NCBI GenBank assembly: GCA_934317215.1
Contig: CAKREH010000002.1
Coordinates: 94,706 to 158,705, forward strand
Length of the DNA: 64,000 bases
Reading direction: 5' to 3'
Origin: an uncultured Roseburia sp.
GTDB lineage: Bacteria; Bacillota; Clostridia; Lachnospirales; Lachnospiraceae
Part shown: in pieces, positions 41,081 through 49,103 of the stretch
Layout of the letters: every line of letters begins with the position of its first letter
Numbering within the stretch: position 1 is the first letter of the stretch
Notes under the pieces: generated by a model
Seen by the model: only the letters and a program-made list of their open reading frames with translations
The model's database searches: none
What the model was told of the DNA's origin: nothing
Position numbers and translations under genes: made by a program

Positions 41081-42109
41081 CTAATTGACACTCACGTTTC
41101 CCGCAAGCACCTGCCTGTAATCTTCGTAATTCTTTGCAAGGAGCGCCGGTGTATCCAGTCCATACGGACATTTGCTCCTGCATTTATTGCAGTGCAGGCA
41201 GTTTTCGATTTTTTTCATTTTCGCCTGAACCTCCGGTGTTAGCTGCAGTGCAGACGGAGAGCGGCGCAGCAGAAGCGACATACGCGCACAGTTATTGATC
41301 TCAATGCCCGCCGGACACGGCATACAATAACCGCAGCCGCGGCAGAAATCGCCTGCCAGCTCTTTCCGGTCATTCTCGATCAGTGCACGGATCTCATCCG
41401 TCATTGTTGGCGGATTATCAATATATGAAATAAATTCATCCAGCTCTTTTTCCCGCTGCACGCCCCAGATCGGCAGTACATTTTCATACTGCGCCTCAAA
41501 TGCATAGGCTGCCGCAGAGTTCGTGATCAGACCGCCGGACAATGCCTTCATTGCGATAAATCCCATGTCTGCCTTTTTACATTTTTCCACCAGTGCAATA
41601 TCCTTATCCGTTGCCAGATAGCAGAACGGAAACTGCAGTGTCTCATACAGCCCGGATTCGATTGCCTCCTCGGCAACCGCAAGCCTGTGGTTCGTGATAC
41701 CGATATGACGGATCTTCCCCTGCGCCTTTGCCTCAAGCATCGCCTCATAAAGTCCTGTTCCATCTCCCGGTTTCGGGCAGAAAGAAGGATTGTGGAACTG
41801 ATAGATATCAATGTAATCCGTCCTTAAATTATGTAAGGAAATCCCAAGCTGTTCCCAGAATTCGTCCGCATTTTTTGCCGCCGTTTTGGTCGCAATGTAG
41901 ACTTTTTCACGCATTCCGTCGAATGCCTCGCCTAATTTTTCCTCACTGTCCGTGTAAAACCGCGCCGTATCAAAAAACGTAATGCCCGCTTCATATGCTT
42001 TTCTCGCCAGTTTTACCGCATCCTCCGTGCTGACTCTCTGGATCGGCAGTGCGCCAAATCCATTCTTATTTACTTTGATCCCTGTACTTCCTAAAACTAC
42101 CGTTTCCAT
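41081..42109 (-). CDS. Aldo/keto reductase with C-terminal ferredoxin-like Fe-S domain
   Basis: A 342-residue protein. The aldo/keto reductase barrel (about 1-270) has GFGALPIQRV, ITFFDTARFYTDSEEKLGEAF with catalytic Asp and Tyr, TKTAAK (Lys) and IYQFHNPSF (His). It is followed by two cysteine clusters, CRGCGYCMPCPAGIEINNC (about 254-272) and CLHCNKCRSKCPYG, which should bind two 4Fe-4S clusters. This layout is common in anaerobes and suggests electron exchange with ferredoxin in place of or alongside NAD(P)H. The substrate is not predictable. It is the first gene of a same-strand series that runs to tcdA. Confidence 0.92.
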   Translation of the reverse strand: METVVLGSTGIKVNKNGFGALPIQRVSTEDAVKLARKAYEAGITFFDTARFYTDSEEKLGEAFDGMREKVYIATKTAAKNADEFWEQLGISLHNLRTDYIDIYQFHNPSFCPKPGDGTGLYEAMLEAKAQGKIRHIGITNHRLAVAEEAIESGLYETLQFPFCYLATDKDIALVEKCKKADMGFIAMKALSGGLITNSAAAYAFEAQYENVLPIWGVQREKELDEFISYIDNPPTMTDEIRALIENDRKELAGDFCRGCGYCMPCPAGIEINNCARMSLLLRRSPSALQLTPEVQAKMKKIENCLHCNKCRSKCPYGLDTPALLAKNYEDYRQVLAGNVSVN

Positions 42110-42185
42110 AACTCTTATCGTTTTCCTCCTTAAATCGTATTTTAAGCACTATTTTGCACTTTCATCTAAATATGCATAAACCCAA

Positions 42186-42246
42186 ATAGTGGTTCACAAC
42201 CTATCGACTTTGTGCAGGTTGTCAATCAGGAAACTGCATCCACTAT
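42186..42246. repeat. AAATAGTG hairpin repeat, copy 2
   Basis: AAATAGTGG and CCACTATTT form the outer stem, with ACAACCT/AGGTTGT nested inside. TTTGTGCAGGTTGTCAATC resembles the inner right arm of structured repeat copy 2 (TTTGTGCAATTTGACAATC), and the flanks match the small hairpin at 36928. It may be an arm-type hairpin without a core insert. Confidence 0.55.
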
Positions 42247-42270
42247 TTGCTCCATCCTCATCTATTCATT

Positions 42271-44211
42271 CTATTGTTGTAAATAAGGGAAAAATAACTC
42301 GCTCTTATTCCGCTTATCAAACATATTATTATACTGCAGTATCTCATAATTTTTCAGCCATTTTGCATCCTCGCCGGCCGCATCTTCCACATGTAAAAAT
42401 TTGCCCTGCGATTTGGAATAAAATCCTCTCGAATTGACCGCCGGAATTTCTTCCATCATGTCGGCTAAAAACTGATTGTATGCCGGAAGCGCAATGCCCG
42501 CGCGCTCCAACGCCAATGTTGACAGATAATTAAGGCTTGTCAGTTCCACACTTTCTTTGCCGCTGTCGTAATTCGTCCAGATAAAAAACGGTACGGTGTA
42601 AAGATTTTCCAGTTCAGACAGCGTCAGTCCGCCCAATCCTTTTCCATTCAGATACGGATAAAAACTGGATGATAAACTCGGCTGATGATCCCCGAAAAAG
42701 ACGATTTCAACCGGATCATCCACTTTTTCAAAATAGGAGATCAGATACTCTAATGCCGAATCACTCTCGTGGATCAATGACAGGTACTGGTTCACGTCCG
42801 GATAATTGATGCCAAGCATACGCGCCTTTTCATCAAAATTGTCATATTTCTCCGTATAACCGCCATGATTCTGCATGGAAATACTCATAATAAATAAATC
42901 CTCGTTGGATTTCTTACTCTCATAACGGTTGACGATCTTCTCATACAGTTCCTGATCTGTAATATAATCACGCAATATCTTCGTCTGGTCAAAATCATCG
43001 ATAAAATGCGTTTCATCAAATCCCATATTCGGATATACGATATTGCGGCTCCATCCAGTATCATAATAAGGATGCATTGCCACACAGGTGTAACCGATAT
43101 TTTTCAGATTTGACACCAGCGAGGTCGGTGTATCCGTGATATACTGCTGATAAACAACCGATCCGCTCGGCAGAAATGCCATGGAATTTCCCGTCAAAAA
43201 TTCCCACTCGGAGTTTGGTGTTTTGGCGCCAAATACTGATGAGAGCGCATGCCCCTTGATCGTATTTTCCTCCAGTGAATCGTAAAACGGTGTCAGATCG
43301 ATATTGGTTGAAAAATTACCCACCACACTAAGGTCCGCATAGGATTCACTCATAACCACGATAATAGTCGGCTTCTTCTCCGTTTCTCCGGTATTTGTAT
43401 CCGCCTCTTTGCTGTACTGATCCTCAAGTTCCTTTACTGCCTCTTTCGAATACCCATCCGGTTCCGCAATAAAGCAGTCGCGGATGCTTAACACAAAGTT
43501 TAAGATATAGCCGTTTCTGTAACTTCCTTTTTGTTCCCATGTCTCCGTCACAACACCCTGCGTATGCTTTCCAATGTATGCACAGCACAGCACGGCAAGT
43601 GAAATGCACACGATCGACATCGGAATCCTTTTCTGAAAGGAAACGTGTAACTTTCTGATAAACGCAATGTACAGCGTGGAAAGCAGTATTACATAACCTG
43701 CCCGCTCGTCCAGGACAAATTCATAATTTCCCGCCACGGAAAGCCCGGTCTGGATGGACTTTAAATCACTGAAAATAAACTCATTTCCACGAAATAAATA
43801 TACAAAATAGTTGACCCCGGCAAGGGACACCAATACAAGATGTGAAATCAGACAGGTCAGTCCTGTATTGTTTGTAAATACCTGAACAGCCAGAAAAACA
43901 ACTATACAGCACAATACGTTCAAAAGCATTTTATTGTCGGAAATCTTAGCTCTCAGTTCCGCATCCAGTAACAGATACTGGATATGATATGCTGTAAAAA
44001 TGCCGCCTGTCCCAAGCATGATCGCACTCCACAGCCATGATATTTTTTCATTTAATTCAATCTTTAAACTTTTGATTCCAAAATAAAGTACCCAAAACCC
44101 GAACAGTACCCATACCGGAAACCTTATCACTGCAAACAGCACTGCTGCAAATACCACTGCCACGGCAAGCCGGATCAGATTCTCTTTTTCAAAATATAAC
44201 TTTATCTTCAT
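42271..44211 (-). CDS. LTA synthase-family phosphoglycerol transferase
   Basis: A 646-residue membrane enzyme. About five transmembrane helices (to about residue 215) are followed by an extracellular sulfatase-fold domain (about 255-580). Metal and catalytic motifs are TIIVVMSESYADL, GAKTPNSEWEFLTGNSMA (Thr nucleophile expected), HPYYDTGWSRNIVYPNMGF and IVFFGDHQPSL. The family moves glycerol phosphate from phosphatidylglycerol to build lipoteichoic acid or modify surface glycans. No glycosyltransferase lies nearby. GAGGAA precedes the ATG. It is monocistronic. Confidence 0.92.
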   Translation of the reverse strand: MKIKLYFEKENLIRLAVAVVFAAVLFAVIRFPVWVLFGFWVLYFGIKSLKIELNEKISWLWSAIMLGTGGIFTAYHIQYLLLDAELRAKISDNKMLLNVLCCIVVFLAVQVFTNNTGLTCLISHLVLVSLAGVNYFVYLFRGNEFIFSDLKSIQTGLSVAGNYEFVLDERAGYVILLSTLYIAFIRKLHVSFQKRIPMSIVCISLAVLCCAYIGKHTQGVVTETWEQKGSYRNGYILNFVLSIRDCFIAEPDGYSKEAVKELEDQYSKEADTNTGETEKKPTIIVVMSESYADLSVVGNFSTNIDLTPFYDSLEENTIKGHALSSVFGAKTPNSEWEFLTGNSMAFLPSGSVVYQQYITDTPTSLVSNLKNIGYTCVAMHPYYDTGWSRNIVYPNMGFDETHFIDDFDQTKILRDYITDQELYEKIVNRYESKKSNEDLFIMSISMQNHGGYTEKYDNFDEKARMLGINYPDVNQYLSLIHESDSALEYLISYFEKVDDPVEIVFFGDHQPSLSSSFYPYLNGKGLGGLTLSELENLYTVPFFIWTNYDSGKESVELTSLNYLSTLALERAGIALPAYNQFLADMMEEIPAVNSRGFYSKSQGKFLHVEDAAGEDAKWLKNYEILQYNNMFDKRNKSELFFPYLQQ

Positions 44212-44333
44212 GATTTCCTCATATTTCCATCTTTTATCGTCTCTTTTTCAACAAAGTTATTCTATCATTACATACAGATTTGTCAATTTTGTGTAGATTA
44301 AACTTTTCTTAGTTTTTTATCGCTTTGTATACA

Positions 44334-44385
44334 TAAAAACCCCCTAAACAGTTTGGGACTATTTGCCCTGTCTGCTTTAAGGGGT
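44334..44385 (-). terminator. Terminator of the kinase/receiver operon
   Basis: CCCCTAAACAG and CTGCTTTAAGGGG pair. On the minus strand the stem is followed by GTTTTTAT. It ends the transcript of the double receiver protein; otherwise 44212-44433 holds no gene. Confidence 0.75.
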
Positions 44386-44433
44386 ATCATGCATTTCCAT
44401 ATTCTGTACACTTCATTGTTGATCGGACAGCCT

Positions 44434-45198
44434 TTATTTTGCCTGCTTTTGAAAGAAATCATCGATCGCAGCATGCAGTTTCTGCGCATCCATGCTTTTT
44501 AACAGGTAACCATTCGGCTTTAACGACATCACGTCCATAACCGTCTGTGCATCATTTTTTCCGGTAAGAAAAATGATCGGAATATTCTGAAATTCCGTAT
44601 CTTCACGGATCATCTGCATAAACTGTCTGCCATCCACGATTGGCATTTCATAGTCTAACAGGATCAGATCCGGTATATTTAAGGCAAGATATTTGATCGC
44701 CATCTCGCTGGAATTGACAGGAATTACCTGATATTTATCTTCCAGCAGTGTTTTAATATTCCGGAGGATCACTCCTGAATCATCCACCGCTAAAATGGTT
44801 CTTTTTTTCATTTTATAATATTCATCCATCTGCCTTTTGATGTTTTCCACCATCTCAACCACATTGATCGGTCTTATAAAAATATTGGTAAACATCTGTT
44901 TTGGAAGTGTTTCCCAGAGTTTCTCAAGTTCTTCCACATTTCCCATGACAAACACAGGTGTTTTATGCTTGATTGCATGATCTACGATCACTTTAACCCC
45001 AACCGCCTTTTTCAAAAGTTCAGCACTTGTACAGATCAGATATCCCTGTGGCTGCTCTTTTGTGGTAAGTGTAGTCGCCATCGCAATACTTACAACCTTT
45101 GCTTTCACATTTTCCTTCTCAAACGTACTCTCAAATGACTTCATCAGATAACTCTGTTCTTCCATCAAAATAAGAAATTCTCTTTTGTCCTCAAGCAT
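44434..45198 (-). CDS. Two-domain response regulator without output domain
   Basis: A 254-residue protein. Residues about 1-120 look like a degenerate receiver without a phospho-acceptor Asp at the expected place. Residues about 133-250 form a complete CheY-type receiver: RTILAVDDSG, phosphorylated Asp 182 in LILLDYEMPIVDG, IIFLTGK and the Lys of LLKSMD. There is no DNA-binding or enzymatic output. It lies 12 bp after the hybrid kinase gene and probably acts as phosphate acceptor or relay for it. The downstream partner is unknown. Confidence 0.87.
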   Translation of the reverse strand: MLEDKREFLILMEEQSYLMKSFESTFEKENVKAKVVSIAMATTLTTKEQPQGYLICTSAELLKKAVGVKVIVDHAIKHKTPVFVMGNVEELEKLWETLPKQMFTNIFIRPINVVEMVENIKRQMDEYYKMKKRTILAVDDSGVILRNIKTLLEDKYQVIPVNSSEMAIKYLALNIPDLILLDYEMPIVDGRQFMQMIREDTEFQNIPIIFLTGKNDAQTVMDVMSLKPNGYLLKSMDAQKLHAAIDDFFQKQAK

Positions 45199-45210
45199 AA
45201 TAAACCTCCT

Positions 45211-48060
45211 TTAATCCCGCAATAATTCTGTCATGGTATCTGTCAATTCCATAATCTCTTCCATCGATACATCCGCCACATAAACACGCAGCTGATCCAT
45301 GGATTCCCGGATGCATTCCGGTATCTGATATTCTTCAAGTTTTTCCATAATACGATCCACACCATCAAGATCAAATTGTTCTATGCATTGATGAATCTGC
45401 TGTAATGCCTGACACCACTCTCCATTTGAAGCCTCTTGTCTGGCTGCTTCCTCCTTATCTGCATAAGGTTTCAATATATCCTTAAAATCACGGTACATGG
45501 CAAGCAAATCCGGTGTCTTTTCTTCCAGCAGCTCTGTCTTTCCCTGCTTCCCATAACCTTCAAGTTCCTTTGCTGCCTCCGACAACGGTACTGCGCCGAT
45601 CAGAAGTGCAGAACTTTTCAGTGCGTGTACTTCAACGACATAGTCACTGATCAGACCTTCTTTCAGGCACTGTTCGATCTTATCTGCCTTGCTGTCAATC
45701 GTACGGTAAAAAATACGGATCGTTTTCATAAGTGCAGCTTTCGAACCACAGTGATTTACCCCTTCCTCGAATGAAAATCCCATCTGTGGATCTTCCGGCT
45801 GTATCTCACAGTCAGAGAGATCATCTGCAAGAAGCTTCTTTGCCTCCTCCTTCGGGACATCACGCACAAGATCTTTTGGCAGCCACAGTTTCAGCTGGTT
45901 ACAGATCCGTGTAAAATCAATCGGTTTTGCAACGAAACCATTCATTCCTGCATTCAGGAATTCCTTTCTGGCATCTACCATTGCATTCGCAGTGAGTGCG
46001 ATGATCGGAAGCTTCTGATACTTGTCCTCCGGCAGTGCACGAATAGCTTTTGCAGCTTCTATTCCATCCATAACCGGCATCATGTGATCCATCAGCACCA
46101 GATCATACTGGCTGTCCCTGACCATTTTTACTGCCTGCAGTCCATTTTCTGCCGTATCGATCTGCATCCGGAGAGGTTTTAGCAGTTCTTTTGCCACCAC
46201 AAGATTCAATTCGTTATCATCCACAAGTAAAATGTGTGCCTCCGGGGCAATAAACAGACATTCCGCTTCTTTTTCCGTCACATTATCTTTCTGCCCATTA
46301 TAATTTACCGCAGAAACAGGCGTCGGATCAATGATTGTCTGTTCTATCGTAAAGAAAAACCTGCTTCCCTTTCCGTATTCACTTTCTACTTCGATAACCC
46401 CTCCCATCATATTGACTAAATTCTGGGAAATTGTCAAGCCCAGTCCGGTTCCTTCCACATAACGGTTTCTGTCCATCTCTACGCGCTGAAACGCATCGAA
46501 CAGAATTTTCTGATCTTCCTTGCGGATTCCGATCCCGGTATCTGCCACCTCATAATAAAGCATTACTTTATCCGTATTTTTCTGTCTGACATGCACGGAA
46601 AAACGGACGCTGCCTTTCTCTGTATATTTAATGGCGTTATTCACCAGGTTTATGATGACCTGACGGATACGCCCCATATCCCCTTTCAGCTTACATGGAA
46701 TATCCTGATCAATATCATAGATCAGTTCCAGACCGGAATGTCCAATCCTGTTTTCCATACTGATCCTCAGATCATGAAACAGTGAACATGTATCATATGG
46801 TTCATCAAACAGCTGCATTTTACCAGCTTCCATCTTTGAACAATCCAGCACATCATTGATGATTGTAAGAAGCACACGCCCGGAACTCTGGATATTCAGC
46901 AGATATTCCTGCTCCTTCGGTGAATGCCGGGAACGCAGTAAAATCTCTGTAATTCCCACAATAGAGTTCATCGGCGTACGTATCTCATGTGACATATTCG
47001 AAACGAAGTTGGTTTTGGCACGGTTGGCATCTTCCGTCTGTAATACAAGACGCTTCATCAGATGGTTCTGTTCTATGATCTTTGTCACATCAACAATCGT
47101 CATCATATATCCCTGTATCAGTTCATTGTCCTTTAACACCGTTTCTTCCACCTGATAATGCCGGTCTTTCCAGTCAAAAAAATCCTGACTGCCCTGAATA
47201 AATGTATATATCTTGTCATCCGTGCAATATCCCTGTTCCTTATTTATAGAAGTAATAATTTTATCCGCCATCGAATTTAAAAAAAGGAAACGGTGATCCG
47301 CATCTGTTACAATGACAGCTTCTTTCAGATTATCAATAATATAATTTTTTGCATTTTTGACAGGATCAAACAAGCCGTATTTTACAACGGCAATGCTCAT
47401 AAAGATACAGGACAACAGAATTCCAAGAGGTGTTGGATCATCTCCTTTTAGAATTTTTAAAATGCGCAGAGACAACAGGAGCATTGGTGAAAGCATCGCT
47501 GCACTCATAAGGAAATGGATCTTTCCTTTATTGGGCATACTTCTCTGAGAGCAGTAGGAAGAGATGATGATGCCGATCGTGGTCATGATTTCTGCCAGTA
47601 AGAAAGCCATATAGACATAGTACATTGGTGCTGGAGAGATTTCCAGCGTATATCCGTTCAGGTTTGCCTTCGAAGGAGCCAGCCAGTAATCTTTATAGTA
47701 TAGATGATGATAATCAACGGTTGCGATCATAACATAAAATCCCATGTTTACCACAAGAAGCAGATGGATCACCCACTGTGGGATTTTTATATTTTTCCAG
47801 CGTATCATAAACATGAGGGCACAGAAATTACCAAAACATTTTCCCAGGTATTCCATTTTCCCGATCACGACCATAGTTTCTTTCTGACCGCCCACAATGT
47901 AAATACTTTTTGCCACAAGTGTCACCAGACAGCAGGCAATCGTTAAGATAAGCTCCCCTCTATAGTTTGTATCTTCCTTCCGGAAAACGATCACCAGTAA
48001 ATCAAAAGCCACAAGAACACCAAATATATGAAGTAACAGCCACCCAGCCGCAAATGTCAT
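45211..48060 (-). CDS. Hybrid histidine kinase: 7TM-PAS-HisKA-HATPase-REC-Hpt
   Basis: A 949-residue membrane kinase. Seven N-terminal helices (about 1-230) resemble the histidine-kinase 7TM sensor. A PAS-like domain follows (about 238-330). The phosphorylated His is H358 in SNMSHEIRTPMN, the N box is NLVNNAIKY, and G boxes are VADTGIGI and VEGTGLGLTIS. The receiver Asp is D658 (DLVLMDHMMPVMDG), and the Hpt His is H812 (VEVHALKSSALLIGA). A complete internal phosphorelay is therefore present. The co-transcribed double receiver protein is the likely partner. The signal is unknown. Confidence 0.94.
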   Translation of the reverse strand: MTFAAGWLLLHIFGVLVAFDLLVIVFRKEDTNYRGELILTIACCLVTLVAKSIYIVGGQKETMVVIGKMEYLGKCFGNFCALMFMIRWKNIKIPQWVIHLLLVVNMGFYVMIATVDYHHLYYKDYWLAPSKANLNGYTLEISPAPMYYVYMAFLLAEIMTTIGIIISSYCSQRSMPNKGKIHFLMSAAMLSPMLLLSLRILKILKGDDPTPLGILLSCIFMSIAVVKYGLFDPVKNAKNYIIDNLKEAVIVTDADHRFLFLNSMADKIITSINKEQGYCTDDKIYTFIQGSQDFFDWKDRHYQVEETVLKDNELIQGYMMTIVDVTKIIEQNHLMKRLVLQTEDANRAKTNFVSNMSHEIRTPMNSIVGITEILLRSRHSPKEQEYLLNIQSSGRVLLTIINDVLDCSKMEAGKMQLFDEPYDTCSLFHDLRISMENRIGHSGLELIYDIDQDIPCKLKGDMGRIRQVIINLVNNAIKYTEKGSVRFSVHVRQKNTDKVMLYYEVADTGIGIRKEDQKILFDAFQRVEMDRNRYVEGTGLGLTISQNLVNMMGGVIEVESEYGKGSRFFFTIEQTIIDPTPVSAVNYNGQKDNVTEKEAECLFIAPEAHILLVDDNELNLVVAKELLKPLRMQIDTAENGLQAVKMVRDSQYDLVLMDHMMPVMDGIEAAKAIRALPEDKYQKLPIIALTANAMVDARKEFLNAGMNGFVAKPIDFTRICNQLKLWLPKDLVRDVPKEEAKKLLADDLSDCEIQPEDPQMGFSFEEGVNHCGSKAALMKTIRIFYRTIDSKADKIEQCLKEGLISDYVVEVHALKSSALLIGAVPLSEAAKELEGYGKQGKTELLEEKTPDLLAMYRDFKDILKPYADKEEAARQEASNGEWCQALQQIHQCIEQFDLDGVDRIMEKLEEYQIPECIRESMDQLRVYVADVSMEEIMELTDTMTELLRD

Positions 48061-48261
48061 AACTTACGCTCCCCTTTCTGCTCCTGCACATAAATAGTAC
48101 ATTTTTACCATTATACCATGTCCTGGTGGGTTTGATAAATGTTTTTTCGTAAATTTTAGTTGACTTTAATTTTCAACATCTGCTGCCAAAGCTGCCCGCA
48201 CTCTCTTTTTTCAAATCCGGCTGCATTTAGGGATTCATCTTCTGTCATTAAAACTCTTTTA

Positions 48262-48305
48262 CAAAAAAAGAGTTAACATACCACAATATGAGTGTGTCAA
48301 CTCTT
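48262..48305 (-). terminator. Terminator after the VOC gene
   Basis: GAGTTGACA and TGTTAACTC pair on the minus strand, with one mismatch, and are followed by TTTTTTTG. It lies about 20 bp after the stop of the VOC protein. The rest of 48061-48325 shows no gene. Confidence 0.65.
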
Positions 48306-48325
48306 CCTTCATTTTTTTATTATTT

Positions 48326-48709
48326 TTATTTCTCCTGAAAGAACTCGATTTCTTCCCCCAGCGGCCCCTTACAAAATGCGATTCTTGCCGGGAATACCGG
48401 ACTTGACTGGATCTCAATATCTTTTGGCTCAATAAATACCTCATATCCGGCATCTCTCACAGCTTTCACACATGCATCCACATCATCGGTCGCCAGCGCA
48501 AAATGACGGATCGTCCCCTGTGGCAGTGGTGACCCTGCATTATTAAAAACCTCGATCAGCCCTGCTCCCGTCTCAAACATGATTCCTTCCGCCCATGTGC
48601 GTGCCACGGAAAGTCCCAGTACATCCCTGTAAAAATGGATGACCTCCTCATACTCCTTTTCACTGCTACATTTCAAACATACATGATGGATTCCTTTTAC
48701 TAAACTCAT
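48326..48709 (-). CDS. VOC (glyoxalase/dioxygenase fold) family protein
   Basis: A 127-residue single VOC domain: GIHHVCLKCSSEKEYEEVIHFYRDVLGLSVARTW, GAGLIEVFNNAG, IRHFALATDDVDACVKAVRDAGYEV and FCKGPLGEEIEFFQE. Metal-ligand His residues (HHV, RHFAL) and the terminal Glu are in place. The family includes glyoxalases, epimerases and resistance proteins, so a specific reaction cannot be given. It lies 14 bp after a small conserved gene, a paralog of which is found 10 kb away, and is probably co-transcribed with it. Confidence 0.85.
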   Translation of the reverse strand: MSLVKGIHHVCLKCSSEKEYEEVIHFYRDVLGLSVARTWAEGIMFETGAGLIEVFNNAGSPLPQGTIRHFALATDDVDACVKAVRDAGYEVFIEPKDIEIQSSPVFPARIAFCKGPLGEEIEFFQEK

Positions 48710-48723
48710 TTGATTTTCCCTCC

Positions 48724-48969
48724 TTATCTTCCCTGATACCCGCAGCCTTCTCTTCCAGGCATATCTTCACTTTTCACATAGCGGGCATTGAACTCCAGAT
48801 TGAACTCCATATTGATCTCACGCAATTCTTTTTTCCCGTCGATATAATCCTGATACATTTCCACGAGTCCGGGCATGCAGCCATCACAGGCTGCATCAAT
48901 ATTTCCTAATGATTCCGCAACGATTTTCTTCCGCTCTTCTTTTGTTGTCTCTGAAATTAAATAGCCCAT
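48724..48969 (-). CDS. Small conserved Cys-containing protein, copy 1
   Basis: An 81-residue protein beginning MGYLISETTKEERKKIV, with a CDGC motif near residue 29 and a GREGCGYQG tail; no family I can name. It is a near-duplicate of the gene at 58697-58927 and differs mainly by a 4-residue internal insertion (NLEF) that comes from a short tandem duplication. Unlike the other copy it has no ribosome site: similarity to copy 2 ends at the start codon, so this 5' end looks like a recombination joint. It lies 14 bp before the VOC gene. It may be poorly expressed. Confidence 0.65.
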   Translation of the reverse strand: MGYLISETTKEERKKIVAESLGNIDAACDGCMPGLVEMYQDYIDGKKELREINMEFNLEFNARYVKSEDMPGREGCGYQGR

Positions 48970-48987
48970 TGATCATACATTCATTTT

Positions 48988-49026
48988 ATACCAAGAGCCC
49001 GACTTTTTCAAAGCCGGGCTCTTAAA
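48988..49026 (-). terminator. Stem-loop after the GH3 gene
   Basis: AAGAGCCCG and CGGGCTCTT pair around TTTTTCAAAG-type loop sequence. It lies about 80 bp beyond the GH3 stop. The T-run is weak, so termination may be partial. Confidence 0.55.
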
Positions 49027-49103
49027 TTTCTTCACATAAATGCTGTGTCATAACCGATGACATTCTATTTAGAGTATCATGAAAAATCTCAGACTTATGC
49101 AGA

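Noticed and set aside
40971..41183. Long N-terminal extension of the HAD phosphatase
   Set aside because: It overlaps the aldo/keto reductase gene by about 100 bp and has no HAD content. GGAGAG before 40970 marks the real start.
44298..44489. 63-codon minus-strand frame after the double receiver gene
   Set aside because: It overlaps the terminator and the end of the receiver gene in another frame and has no ribosome site.
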